This document shows, in pieces, positions 19,601-27,941 of a stretch of 64,000 bases of DNA (position 1 is its first letter; the number at the start of each line of letters is the position of its first letter). Made by a program: the position numbers and the translations under genes. The notes beneath the pieces are model-generated. The model was not told where the DNA came from. It saw nothing but the letters and a program-made list of their open reading frames with translations, and did no database searches. The DNA comes from Evansella sp041820985 (lineage in GTDB: Bacteria > Bacillota > Bacilli > Bacillales > Salisediminibacteriaceae), in NCBI RefSeq assembly GCF_041820985.1, contig NZ_JBGUAU010000010.1, positions 129,458 to 193,457 on the forward strand. Direction: 5' to 3'.

Positions 19601-21611
19601 CCCTCTTTATCTCCTGTATCGGAGACGACAAAATATCTTTACTTGTAAAGTCCTTACTGTTTGTAAATGCAGATACGCGAATAGAGGTTGCTGGGTCATA
19701 CAACCCAAGTCCATTTTCTAGAGAAAAACCACTTGCCTTTTCCTCTCTGATATTCTCTACCAATATGGATGCTGCCTCCGTCGTTTCAGAAAGAGATGTC
19801 ACTAAGTCCTTGCACTCTTCCACAATGGACACAAATTTCTTGTCTTTTTCCACCTTTGAAATGATATCAATTGCTGCTAGTTGCTTACTTTCATTTTTAT
19901 TGTTGATTAGTCGGCGAATACTTCCCAATAACCTTTCAGGGGACTGCTTAAGTAGAATCGTTAGAACATTTTTTCGTAGATCCCCTGCTTTATACCGGAG
20001 AAGATCCTCGATTCTTTTGTAATCTTCTTCAGACAACGTAAGCTTCTTCACCTGCTTCACAGCTATATCACGAACATAAGTACCTCGATCCCCCATAAAA
20101 GCTAGCAATGCCTCTTTTTGCTTCGATGTAGCAGGCTTTTGTAAAAACACTTCAACAAATTGCTCTCTCGTATCTACACCCATTTTGTCCTTGTAATCAA
20201 GGAGCATGTCTATCTTCTTATCAGATGGTATATAAGACATGACAATTAACATTTTTGCGAGAATGTCATTCCATGAAATCGTCGTCTGACACCAAGGGAA
20301 CACACTCTCGTGAAACTTCAGTTCCTTTTTTGGTAATGAATCTAGCGTTTCCTTCAATTTCACAAACAACTCTTCTAAGTCCTTACCTTCTTGATAGATA
20401 GTAGTGAAATGGACCTTTTCGTCTTGTGCTAATACGTAAATTCGATAGACATCGGAAAATAAATTTTTCATAACCCAAGACTTCACTTCATAATCAGGGT
20501 CATGCAAAAACGGTGCCGCTATCTGATGTTGGAAAGTTGGAAATTGTGTTTGAGATAAGAAATATAACCCAACCAGCCGCTTATATTTTTCCTCTGCCTG
20601 AAGCAATCTCTTCAGTCTTTGTTCCGTCGATCCAATATCATCAAAAGCGATGGACCATAATCCGATATAAATTAACTGGGAATCGGAGCTCTCTAAACAT
20701 GCATCTATATAGTCTGTTTCTTTTAAGCAGCGACAGACAGCTTCCAGACACTTTTTGATCATCTTTGACTTTTCTGCACCAATCCCTAGGCCTGTCCAAA
20801 CATCTAGCGCTCTTACGATAGAAGAAAAACGAATCAGGTTATTCTCCAAAATAATGTTTAACAAATACAAAAAACCTTCCCTAGATCCTTCATCCATGGA
20901 TTCCACAATCGATTGTCGTAATCCCTCTTGTCTCCCAGCAGCTAGTAATAGCTCCCCTACCCACTTATGTGCTTCCTGATTATTACTCATTAAAAGCCCC
21001 TTGATGATTCCACGAGTCAATATTCCTGTATTGTTTTCTGCATATACCATGTCCTTAATACGGTTTATTATCTCCCTGTTATCTTCATCTATCTCTAAAG
21101 CTAGCAAATAAGGAATAATAGTATTGGAAGTATGATAAGTATGATAAGTATCATTACTACCTGAGAAATACATTTCATAAGTAAATCCTTCTCCTACCAT
21201 TTGAAAGAGGGCGTGAAGCTTTTGTAATCCTGTTGGTAAATAGAGCATTTCATTTGATTTGGAACGAAAGGATCGCCTTTCATATCCTGTATCATATATG
21301 TATTCCGTGCTTCGATCCCAAACCTTTTTAAATTTACTTGCCCATTCCTTCCCTAAAAGGGTCACTAAGACCTCAAACTCAGAACCAGAAAAAATATATT
21401 CTAGACGTTCACTATGCTGACTCCAAAAGGATTCAATAGGCTTCTCTTGCTTTTCCATCCCTCTCAACTCGTTCTGTTCATCCATCTTATAATAATCTAA
21501 AAAGCTTGTTACTATTTTCTTATTTCTCCCCTGTAAAGAAGCCGCTTTGTTTGATACCTCCGTTACATATGCTTGAATATCCTCATTATGATTTTGATAA
21601 AAATAGTACAT
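16686..21611 (-). CDS. Large DUF4132 domain protein in the RNA-repair operon
   Basis: A 1641-residue soluble protein with no signal peptide. The middle is helical and repeat-like, as in HEAT/ARM folds (segments such as LAFMGDRGTYVRDIAVKQVK and LLRYKAGDLRKNVLTILLKQ). The C-terminal 350 residues match DUF4132 (QPFKQVFRELYKP, then VPKVLFSEVMRDVDLVVSVA and a C-terminal LGSGGVHKLGTGAMM). DUF4132/MolR-like proteins have no settled function. It starts 9 nt after the upstream small gene, with GAGGTG overlapping that stop, and is followed by hen1 and pnkp on the same strand. This suggests a scaffold, sensor or target-recognition role in RNA repair, which is inference. Confidence 0.8.
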   Translation of the reverse strand: MYYFYQNHNEDIQAYVTEVSNKAASLQGRNKKIVTSFLDYYKMDEQNELRGMEKQEKPIESFWSQHSERLEYIFSGSEFEVLVTLLGKEWASKFKKVWDRSTEYIYDTGYERRSFRSKSNEMLYLPTGLQKLHALFQMVGEGFTYEMYFSGSNDTYHTYHTSNTIIPYLLALEIDEDNREIINRIKDMVYAENNTGILTRGIIKGLLMSNNQEAHKWVGELLLAAGRQEGLRQSIVESMDEGSREGFLYLLNIILENNLIRFSSIVRALDVWTGLGIGAEKSKMIKKCLEAVCRCLKETDYIDACLESSDSQLIYIGLWSIAFDDIGSTEQRLKRLLQAEEKYKRLVGLYFLSQTQFPTFQHQIAAPFLHDPDYEVKSWVMKNLFSDVYRIYVLAQDEKVHFTTIYQEGKDLEELFVKLKETLDSLPKKELKFHESVFPWCQTTISWNDILAKMLIVMSYIPSDKKIDMLLDYKDKMGVDTREQFVEVFLQKPATSKQKEALLAFMGDRGTYVRDIAVKQVKKLTLSEEDYKRIEDLLRYKAGDLRKNVLTILLKQSPERLLGSIRRLINNKNESKQLAAIDIISKVEKDKKFVSIVEECKDLVTSLSETTEAASILVENIREEKASGFSLENGLGLYDPATSIRVSAFTNSKDFTSKDILSSPIQEIKRVVMYFNDLVDQHKTYEYEVENFNGQREKVVLGGLYDICSLHYRNGDHVETLDDYPLAETWRQAAKDQQLTTRRLLEVLFYYEFNQQDYISKKEWFPSLLEKLFPIQHKEFVEMITKLPYGKHVHTIFTALLNESPSEEVFTVCKDMLAFIYHETPKERFAEVYEKKEGSFYIGYESVLVEAREIAFWYKHLPKYTFQEYFNIGYCFYQASEYKSHVCLKLQDFETAYKCGIVDENELFRELCGRPLSPKNLQLLTNTDHYYHKSVSICEKLQEVGKKVVDRVVSMELKRGELTTEVSHLAASIHKCIGTTFFVDIIVGMGRDTFVRGYNFVNEDSTKKQIFSHLLKQCYPSSGEDEETLRGLLQGKKIADRQLIDAVMYSPQWLPIVEKYLQWPGLTSAGWYFHGHINEMFSPEKETMIARYTPIPPEDLKQGTFDIDWFKEAYASLGEKRFAVVYASAKYIAGGGLHKRSQLFTDATLGKLDENDVEMRITEKRNKDYILSYGLLPFGKNKEEVLHRYVFLQNFLKQSKQFGAQRRASEASAVSISLENLARNAGFTDKNRLIWNMETEKVTSLRRFLEPAVVQDIEVHLHINELGKGKLIVTKEGKSLKTIPSRLKNHEYIKEIKAVSKSLQEQYTRARSMLEKAMEGQESFTSTEMENLAKHPVLFPLMKNLLFMNGGRIGYYRNNCLVGMDEQVTKLSAEDRCVLAHPVYLYESGEWSSFQKDLFSKGIVQPFKQVFRELYKPNKDEMEARTVSHRYDGYQIQPKKTVALLRERGWTVSFEEGLQKVFYKENIIAQLFAMADWFTPADVEAPTLQEIRFTHRKTGEAVSFLEVPKVLFSEVMRDVDLVVSVAHVGGVDPEASLSTIEMRTAIIGETLRLLQLSNVELKGSHAYIKGSLGEYTVHLGSGGVHKLGTGAMMIIPVHNQHRGRIFLPFVDEDPKTVEITTKIVTLAEDQKIKDPTILEQI

Positions 21612-21622
21612 ATCCCGTCACC

Positions 21623-22042
21623 TCAGATCATTCTTCCAGTTAGCATCGTCAAACGGATAAATGTAAAGACATCCTCCGATTGCACGTCTATCTGATCATC
21701 AAGTTGTAATAACTCGGTTTCCCCATGAAACACTTTAAACAACCCATCTTTATAAGAAACAATTCCGTTTTTAATTGCCTCGTCGATCATCACTTGTCCA
21801 TCGTTATAGATTCTATTAAATCCAATTCTCCCAGTATCCGCCTGTCCTTCCAACTCATTATGAGATAAGTAAGGAATAAGGGAAGTTTCCTCCTGTTTCG
21901 AATAGTACTCGTTCACATTTACCTGAATAATCTCCGTGATTAGTTCTCTCAAAGTTGTAGGATTGTTGTGAAGAACAAACTCTTTTTTCGTTAGAACGCC
22001 TTTCCGCTTCCCAGCCAACTTCACAGTTACATAAATTTTCAT
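21623..22042 (-). CDS. Small conserved protein heading the DUF4132-Hen1-Pnkp operon
   Basis: A 139-residue acidic protein that I cannot assign to a named family. It opens with a beta-strand-rich segment (MKIYVTVKLAGKRKG), contains a helical stretch (TTLRELITEIIQVNVNEYY) and ends with LDDQIDVQSEDVFTFIRL. There is no signal peptide or membrane segment. Its GGGGTGGAG ribosome site is good, and it is translationally close to the DUF4132 gene (11 nt). It probably works with that protein. Confidence 0.75.
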   Translation of the reverse strand: MKIYVTVKLAGKRKGVLTKKEFVLHNNPTTLRELITEIIQVNVNEYYSKQEETSLIPYLSHNELEGQADTGRIGFNRIYNDGQVMIDEAIKNGIVSYKDGLFKVFHGETELLQLDDQIDVQSEDVFTFIRLTMLTGRMI

Positions 22043-22337
22043 TCTCCACCCCTTCTCTAGAATTTCGTTCTAAAACTGCTAATCTCATTATATAACAGCA
22101 AGGAAAAAAAAAGTGCAGTATCATCCTAGTTTAAGGGATTCTTTGGAAGTGTTAGCATACGGCCATCTGATGGTTAAGGATCTATTTTGTGTTGTTGGAA
22201 ATGGGGAGAAAAAAATGCCTGCCCTTACTCAGAAAGTGATACTGTGATTGGGGTCAAGCACTTTAAATTACTCTTATTATATAAGAAAATATGTTAGAGA
22301 TAGTCTATCAGATTGATAATGCTTTCGGGGCTATACG
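22043..22337. other. Leader and promoter region of the RNA-repair operon
   Basis: About 295 nt. A TATAAT hexamer on the minus strand (22092-22087) is a plausible -10, but no good -35 is visible 16-18 nt upstream. A 15-bp palindrome, TAGAATTTCGTTCTA (22058-22072), lies between that hexamer and the ribosome binding site and could be an operator. No terminator was found for the cupin gene that ends at 22338. Confidence 0.35.
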
Positions 22338-22856
22338 TTATGAATGATGATTCTCCTCCGCTGCCATTGCAATTGCTTTTGTCTCATGAACAGTTCCAAA
22401 TGGATGTTGTGGCGGCGCATAGATGGAATAAAGCTTCAGTGGCGTGTTCCCTGTATTAATCAGGTTATGCCACTTTCCAGCAGGAATCACAATGGCATAA
22501 TCCGCTGGAACTTCCTGTTGATAGTGGAGAATCTCTTTGCTATCTCCCATTTGAACAACACCTTGACCTTCTTCAATACGTAGGAATTGATCGAGGTGTG
22601 GATGAATCTCTAAACCAATATCTTCCCCCACATTTATGCTCATCAGCGTAATTTGGAAATGCTTCCCTGTCCACAATGCAGTTCGGAAGGTATTATTTCT
22701 CTTCGTAACTTCTTCTATATTGAACACAAATGGGTTTGGTCCATAATCCCTTATGTCTTTGTTTCCATAAGAATGATTCCCATGAGTCCTATTACCGCTC
22801 CAGTGATTCTGCATTGGATAAAACCCTTGCTGGTGATACCACGGATTCCAGTACAT
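22338..22856 (-). CDS. Cupin-domain protein
   Basis: A 172-residue protein. The N-terminus is rich in Trp, Tyr, His and Asn (MYWNPWYHQQGFYPMQNHW), which looks like a low-complexity extension. It is followed by a single cupin domain: motif 1 DIGLEIHPHLDQFLRIEEGQG and motif 2 IPAGKWHNLINTG, with the metal-binding His and Glu positions present. Similar proteins may be coat-associated or sugar/phosphomannose-isomerase-like; the substrate is unknown. The start at 22856 follows GGAGGGGAATGAAA; the frame is open to 22883. It is transcribed toward the RNA-repair operon with no clear terminator between. Confidence 0.8.
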   Translation of the reverse strand: MYWNPWYHQQGFYPMQNHWSGNRTHGNHSYGNKDIRDYGPNPFVFNIEEVTKRNNTFRTALWTGKHFQITLMSINVGEDIGLEIHPHLDQFLRIEEGQGVVQMGDSKEILHYQQEVPADYAIVIPAGKWHNLINTGNTPLKLYSIYAPPQHPFGTVHETKAIAMAAEENHHS

Positions 22857-23122
22857 TTTCATTCCCCTCCAATGAAATAACATATTTCATCCTATTCTAT
22901 GCAGACGTCTACATATCGGCATGTAGTCAAATGATGATTGGGCGATAAAGGAGACTATGTGCAGGTTCTTGAACTGAAGAGCAACTTTTCTGATTAATTC
23001 TATTACTATTCGTATTTTGCCCACTAAAACGATACAATGGAATCCGACTAGAATGAGCATGAAAAGTCGGGTACGTGGTTATTTCTCCTGATATCGTAAT
23101 AGTGAAAGGGAGGTTATTCTTT

Positions 23123-23968
23123 ATGGATATGTTAAAAGGAATGAATGACGCACTACATTATATTGAAGAAAACTTGGATAACACCATTGATTTACATGAG
23201 GTTGCGAAGATAGCCTTTTGTTCGGAGTATCATTTCAAACGTCTCTTTTCCCTCCTATCAGGGATTACTATTTCAGAATATATACGCAGAAGGAGACTCA
23301 CTTTGGCGGCTTTAGAATTGAAAAACAATCAGATGAAAGTAATTGATATAGCTCTAAAGTATGGGTACAAATCTCCAGATGCCTTTTCAAGAGCTTTTCA
23401 AAGCTTTCATGGTGTAACTCCTTCCATAGCACGAAGTCCTGAGCAAAACCTAACTGCATTTCCAAGAATGACCTTTCAATTAACAATTCGAGGAGGAAAC
23501 GAAATGAAATACCGTATTATTGAAAAAGAAGCTTTTACCGTTAGTGGGGTGAAGTATAATGTCGAAATGATAAATGATATTCTCTCACCAACATATGAAG
23601 AAATGATCACAGGTATAAGTGATACTACGATGCATGAGCTGGAGCGTTTATCTAATCAGGAACCAAACGGGCTTGTCCACGTCTCTGCGAATTACTCGGA
23701 AAATGCAGATGGGAAAGCAACATTTAACCAGATTATCGGAGCAGTTACAACGAAAGAAGGAATAAATAAGTATTCCACATTGGAAGTTCCTCCGTTAACC
23801 TGGGCAATTTTTGAAGTAGATGGGGATTGGGAACAGGTCGAAACACAATGGCAAAGAATTTATTCCGAGTGGTTACCCACTTCTTCGTATGAACTTTCAG
23901 AAGGACCTGAGATGCTTGCGAGCAAAGATCAAAAAAGCGAGATCTGGATTTCCATTAAGAAAAAATAG
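23123..23968 (+). CDS. AraC-family regulator with GyrI-like effector domain
   Basis: A 281-residue two-domain regulator. The N-terminal AraC DNA-binding domain carries both helix-turn-helix motifs (IDLHEVAKIAFCSEYHFKRLF and VIDIALKYGYKSPDAFSRAF). A C-terminal GyrI-like small-molecule-binding domain follows from about residue 125 and ends with SEIWISIKK. This architecture is typical of Bacillus regulators that respond to amphipathic drugs or metabolites. The start at 23123 follows AAAGGGAGG; an in-frame TTG/GTG-type extension to 23075 lacks a ribosome site. It stands alone on the plus strand, divergent from the cupin gene. Confidence 0.88.
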   Translation: MDMLKGMNDALHYIEENLDNTIDLHEVAKIAFCSEYHFKRLFSLLSGITISEYIRRRRLTLAALELKNNQMKVIDIALKYGYKSPDAFSRAFQSFHGVTPSIARSPEQNLTAFPRMTFQLTIRGGNEMKYRIIEKEAFTVSGVKYNVEMINDILSPTYEEMITGISDTTMHELERLSNQEPNGLVHVSANYSENADGKATFNQIIGAVTTKEGINKYSTLEVPPLTWAIFEVDGDWEQVETQWQRIYSEWLPTSSYELSEGPEMLASKDQKSEIWISIKKK

Positions 23969-24107
23969 GAACCTTAATAGCCCTACCAATGGCACCGTTA
24001 TTAATGTGTAAAAAATAACCTTCACTTTATTAGAACAGAGTAGCTTCCCCCTTAAAATAACAAAATACCGAGCTGGGGGTAGTTACTCAATTTGACTTCC
24101 CTCATAT

Positions 24108-24133
24108 TGAAACCTTTCCCACTATTTATCGTA
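24108..24133 (+). promoter_or_regulatory. ECF (SigW-type) promoter
   Basis: TGAAAC, then exactly 16 nt, then CGTA: an exact match to the core SigW consensus of Bacillus. It lies about 50 nt upstream of the membrane protein gene at 24184. Confidence 0.65.
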
Positions 24134-24183
24134 TCCATTGTATGGAACACATTCGTGCATCGTAATTTAGGGAGGACACCCGC

Positions 24184-24918
24184 GTGAGAATACACCAATT
24201 GAGGGCAAAAGTAAAAGAAAGTAAATCATTACAAATAGCCATAGCACTGATGATAGCAGTAATTGCATTTATTTATCTAAAGACCTTTTTTACTCCTGGC
24301 ATTCATTTTGAGGGTACTTTTTTAACGAAGCAAGATGAGAATACTTCTGAAACGCATTATATTGGTAGAAGTTTATCTAGAGACATACAGATTTCTGTCA
24401 TAAGAAAAACAGAGAAGAGTACAGAAGTGATCTATGATCTACCTTATGATTTTCACCGTCAATACACCGTGACTGTGGAAGATAGAAGTGAGCATTGGCA
24501 AGACAACATAAAAATAGATGATGAACAAGGGAACATCCTTTTCGAAGGAGGGTATTTGGAAGACCAGTTCTATTTGACGCAGAAAAATGGAGAGCCACTG
24601 ATGGAAGATTTCATTAACTTTCATATAAATTCATCCCCATTTACAGTAGAGTACAAAGTTTCCCTAAGACACGTTGCGGATATGGCATTCTTTGCAAATG
24701 ATACGATACGCGGTGACTTTATGTTTTTAGTGTTATCTCTGTTTCTCTTCTTAGTTACTGCCATTGATTATAAGTTCCCGTTATTTTTCTTCCACCTGCG
24801 GAATTCACTCGACGTGCGGGATCCAGAGCCATCTGACTTTTATTTATTCATGCAAAGAGTATCATGGATTGTGTTACCTATTATCGGCGTAATTCTAGCA
24901 ATTGTGGCGATCGTATAG
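24184..24918 (+). CDS. Membrane protein of unknown function, probably cell-envelope-stress controlled
   Basis: 244 residues, starting with GTG 8 nt after GGGAGG. One membrane segment lies near the N-terminus (LQIAIALMIAVIAFIYL, about 16-32). Then comes an extracytoplasmic beta-rich domain of roughly 130 residues, and two C-terminal membrane segments (GDFMFLVLSLFLFLVTAI and VLPIIGVILAIVAIV). I do not recognise the family. The SigW-type promoter just upstream suggests a role in the envelope stress response. A dispersed repeat and a terminator follow the gene. Confidence 0.7.
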   Translation: MRIHQLRAKVKESKSLQIAIALMIAVIAFIYLKTFFTPGIHFEGTFLTKQDENTSETHYIGRSLSRDIQISVIRKTEKSTEVIYDLPYDFHRQYTVTVEDRSEHWQDNIKIDDEQGNILFEGGYLEDQFYLTQKNGEPLMEDFINFHINSSPFTVEYKVSLRHVADMAFFANDTIRGDFMFLVLSLFLFLVTAIDYKFPLFFFHLRNSLDVRDPEPSDFYLFMQRVSWIVLPIIGVILAIVAIV

Positions 24919-24954
24919 AAACGATCCTTCTGTGTAACCTTAGAAAAAGTTAGC

Positions 24955-25022
24955 TTATCACCAAGTCCTTAATGCGAAAGTCTTAGTTTTTCTTATACTT
25001 TAATCCTTTAGTGAAGTTAAAC
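24955..25022 (+). repeat. Dispersed intergenic repeat, copy A
   Basis: About 68 nt that align, with one small indel at each of two places and roughly ten substitutions, to 59363-59430. The conserved core includes CTTATACTTTAA and GAAGTTAAAC, and it contains the inverted arms TTTAA(C/T)...GTTAAA. Both copies lie just downstream of a plus-strand stop codon. Confidence 0.75.
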
Positions 25023-25033
25023 ATTATAGTATA

Positions 25034-25063
25034 AAAAAGGCTCAAATGATCCCGAGCCTTTTT
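25034..25063. terminator. Bidirectional Rho-independent terminator
   Basis: Perfect 10-bp stem AAAAAGGCTC / GAGCCTTTTT with a 10-nt loop, giving a U-run in either direction. It serves the plus-strand membrane protein gene and the minus-strand DUF2268 gene that converge here. Confidence 0.85.
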
Positions 25064-25194
25064 AATTTTGCTTGTTGTACTAAATCTTCTAGGTAGCTAG
25101 GTGTAATCCTTAAATCTATCATTACAAATCGTTAGAAAAACAGCTTTGTTGTTTATTATTTTGGGCTAATAAAGTTAGTTAAATTAAACCCTCT

Positions 25195-26004
25195 CTATAA
25201 ACTCGATTGATAACTTTTTTTCAGTTCACTTGGCTGAATAGAGAATAATTCTTTCAATTCTTTAATGGGATGTTGTTTTACATAATTACATACAACCTCA
25301 TATGCAAACGAATATCCACTTAAATACGGAATTCCAATGTCAGGATTGCCAAAGCATATAGGGCTCTTTATTTTATCATCAGTAGTATCAAAGTTTCCTT
25401 TTAAATGCTTTACATACCTTGACTTAACCTCATCGGTAAAATCCTTCTTCCACCATCTTTTATCCTCAAATAAAGAAAGGCTAAAGTATTCTGCTGTTCC
25501 CTCCATTTTAAACCATTCCGCTAATGGAAAAGAATCTGAACTCAATTTATAAATAGGATTGATAGGAGAGGCATGATGAGCTTCATGGGCAATCATATAC
25601 CTTAAGAAAGCTTCATCAGGGTTCGGCGGAACCGCAATTTGTATACTATTTGGACCATTAGTAAAACCGTTGGTCCATTTTGATTGGTCAAGTCCATTGA
25701 ACCAAGGGAAAGGTAATGCCGGTAAAACAGTTATGTTTAACTCTTCCAAAGGAATATGTTTTTTCACTTTAAAAATTGTATCTTCTATAATATTTTTGAC
25801 TCTATCACATTCCCATTCGAATGATAAAACTTCTTCCTTCGAAAACTCTTTAAATGTAAATAATCTAAATCGCTGTGCAATATGTCTCCATTCTTTCATC
25901 CAAGTAGTCTCACTTACAATAGGAACAAACTCTTTTTCAAAAAAACTCTCTAAATCATTCTTATTAGCATAAATTTGCATAGGAGTAATTTGGTTTATAA
26001 TCAT
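25195..26004 (-). CDS. DUF2268-family predicted zinc metalloprotease (YjaZ-like)
   Basis: 269 residues. The gluzincin motif HEAHH (HExxH) is visible in the middle (MIAHEAHHASP), followed about 30 residues later by the candidate third-ligand region MEGTAEYF. This is the DUF2268 arrangement known from B. subtilis YjaZ. No signal peptide is seen, so the protein is predicted cytoplasmic. The start at 26004 (MIINQITPMQ) has AAGGAAG upstream; the frame is open to 26049. It is last in a possible run PadR-DUF1129-Lon-like-GNAT-DUF2268. Confidence 0.82.
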   Translation of the reverse strand: MIINQITPMQIYANKNDLESFFEKEFVPIVSETTWMKEWRHIAQRFRLFTFKEFSKEEVLSFEWECDRVKNIIEDTIFKVKKHIPLEELNITVLPALPFPWFNGLDQSKWTNGFTNGPNSIQIAVPPNPDEAFLRYMIAHEAHHASPINPIYKLSSDSFPLAEWFKMEGTAEYFSLSLFEDKRWWKKDFTDEVKSRYVKHLKGNFDTTDDKIKSPICFGNPDIGIPYLSGYSFAYEVVCNYVKQHPIKELKELFSIQPSELKKSYQSSL

Positions 26005-26111
26005 ATATTGCCACTTCCTTGATAACATTTGACCTAGTATATCATACAACTAGGAGGAAACGTTTATAAAACTAATCTCTTTAGTATACCAACAATGCTT
26101 TGATCATCTTT

Positions 26112-26882
26112 TTAAGCTAGCTCAAACACCTTACATGTCTCATATTGAAATCCTAAATAATGATAGTTTTGTTTTTTATACATTTCCTTCGGCGTGTCCT
26201 CCCCATCCGCGATCAAAAGTATCGTTCGATCCGAGAACAAATCCATTACCTTCCGTTGCAAAGCAGTACCGATTCTCTTTTTCTGAAAAATCTCATCTAC
26301 ATGTAGATCATCAATTTCCGCCACTCCCGAAGATAGAATGACATGAACATAACCAGCCGGATTCCCTTGGTAAGTTGCAAGTAACTTCAAAAATTCCCCA
26401 CCTTGACATTGCTCGTATAACAGCTCCATCTTTTTCTCAGCAAATTTCTTCCCGTACTCCAAACTGTGTTTGTAATTCAAATCAAGAAAGAGTTCCACAT
26501 TCTGATTTTCCTCCGAAACGACACGTACCTCTATTGCGGCATCAAACTCTGTACGTGGAAAGTCCTTCGGGTTAATAGAGTATAACTCCATAAAACCAGT
26601 TTCATATTCAGCCTCTGATAAATAACTAGCAAGTTCGTCCGAAAGCTTTTCTCCTACTGGAAAATAGAATTTAACATGTTTTTGGCCAAACTTGTCATGA
26701 TACCCTCTCAAGTATGCTTCCATTTCTATAAACAAAGACAACGTAGGCATCGATTTAAACTCAATAAAATTCGCATCATACATATTCAACATTTTCGGAA
26801 AGTGGATCTGTTTATATAGCTCCGTTTCCACAATAACCGTTCCATTCTTATAGAGATGGTCAAACGTAATTTCTCTCTTCAT
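26112..26882 (-). CDS. GNAT-family N-acetyltransferase
   Basis: 256 residues. The C-terminal half has the GNAT fold landmarks: a strand giving AEIDDLHVDEIFQKKRIGTAL with the acetyl-CoA pyrophosphate-binding (Q/R)xxxxG motif, then a helix and the terminal YKKQNYHYLGFQ. The N-terminal half is a less conserved domain. The acceptor cannot be predicted. The gene follows the Lon-like protease gene by 35 nt and probably shares its transcript. Confidence 0.8.
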   Translation of the reverse strand: MKREITFDHLYKNGTVIVETELYKQIHFPKMLNMYDANFIEFKSMPTLSLFIEMEAYLRGYHDKFGQKHVKFYFPVGEKLSDELASYLSEAEYETGFMELYSINPKDFPRTEFDAAIEVRVVSEENQNVELFLDLNYKHSLEYGKKFAEKKMELLYEQCQGGEFLKLLATYQGNPAGYVHVILSSGVAEIDDLHVDEIFQKKRIGTALQRKVMDLFSDRTILLIADGEDTPKEMYKKQNYHYLGFQYETCKVFELA

Positions 26883-26917
26883 AACCTGCTCCCCTTTTTA
26901 GAAAAGTAGAAATGCCT

Positions 26918-27853
26918 TTATTGAATACCTGAAATTACTTCTACTGCTTCATCAATATGCTCCACACCGAAAACTTCAATGTTTAGATTGTACTCTCTTT
27001 TTGCTAACTCCGCATCTTCTAAATTTCCCAAAGGAACAATTGCATAAAGTAAGCCCTTTTGCTCAGAGATTCTAACCTTCTCCCCAACCATTCCGACAGA
27101 GTTCACTTCTCCGTTTGGTTCAAGTGTTCCTGTGACCCCAATAGGCACATGATTTTCCAAATCTCCCACGAATACTTTCGCAGTTAATCCTAAAGCGAGA
27201 CCAGCACTATCACCAGAAATATCCGTTCTACTTAAAAATGTCGTCAGAAACTCCAAATCTTTGCCTACATAAGCGTTGACGTTTTCCGCCATAACCTGAA
27301 ACGGCTCTTTAGGAGAAGTGAAGAAGTTCTTTAAATACGTCTGTTTTCCTCGATAGCGAAGTAGATTTGTAACTTGATAAATTTCCAATACCTCAACATC
27401 CTCCAGCTCCAATCCTTCTCTTATCCACTCCCGATCATCCGCATAGTAGATATCCTGGGTCCAAACGGTTAAAACATGGATTCCCGAATCTCCAAGAAGA
27501 TCTTCTGGTTCTGCGTAAGCACTAACTTGGAGTGTATTACTTTCAAATTCTACCAATGTAAAATCATAGACTAGAAGTATGAAAGAAAGTAACGCCGCAC
27601 CCCCGATGATTAGATTCTTGCCTCTCTTTTTCCGATATAAAAACAGAAATGCGCTCAGAATAAAACTCATAACAATTAGCGCTCCAACATAGACAAAGGC
27701 ATTAATCATGTTCAAAAGATAGAGAGAAAGGAATGTACCGTACAACGGGAGTATCAATAAACCTCCAAATACAACGGCTCCTACTTTCCATTTTGCACCT
27801 CTCTGATGATCTTGTTTGGAGCACTCAAACTCTTGATTCTTATCTTCTATCAT
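26918..27853 (-). CDS. Membrane-anchored Lon-like (S16) serine protease
   Basis: The N-terminal third holds three to four membrane segments (VGAVVFGGLLILPLYGTFLS, FVYVGALIVMSFILSAFLFL, NLIIGGAALLSFILLVY). The C-terminal part matches the Lon proteolytic domain: catalytic Ser in ISGDSAGLALGL and Lys in VGMVGEKVRISEQ, aligning with the Ser/Lys dyad of Lon. There is no AAA+ domain. The start is ambiguous. I favour 27853 (MIEDKNQ) because AGGAG precedes it by 10 nt; an upstream TTG at 27937, behind AAGGGG, would add 28 residues. Its partners PadR and DUF1129 suggest a regulated membrane quality-control or signalling role. Confidence 0.75.
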   Translation of the reverse strand: MIEDKNQEFECSKQDHQRGAKWKVGAVVFGGLLILPLYGTFLSLYLLNMINAFVYVGALIVMSFILSAFLFLYRKKRGKNLIIGGAALLSFILLVYDFTLVEFESNTLQVSAYAEPEDLLGDSGIHVLTVWTQDIYYADDREWIREGLELEDVEVLEIYQVTNLLRYRGKQTYLKNFFTSPKEPFQVMAENVNAYVGKDLEFLTTFLSRTDISGDSAGLALGLTAKVFVGDLENHVPIGVTGTLEPNGEVNSVGMVGEKVRISEQKGLLYAIVPLGNLEDAELAKREYNLNIEVFGVEHIDEAVEVISGIQ

Positions 27854-27941
27854 ACTGACTGTTCTCCTATTTTTCATTTGTGATTTTTTAAGTCTTATTA
27901 AATTAGAAATATTCCCATATATTTCATAAGGTGGCAACCAT

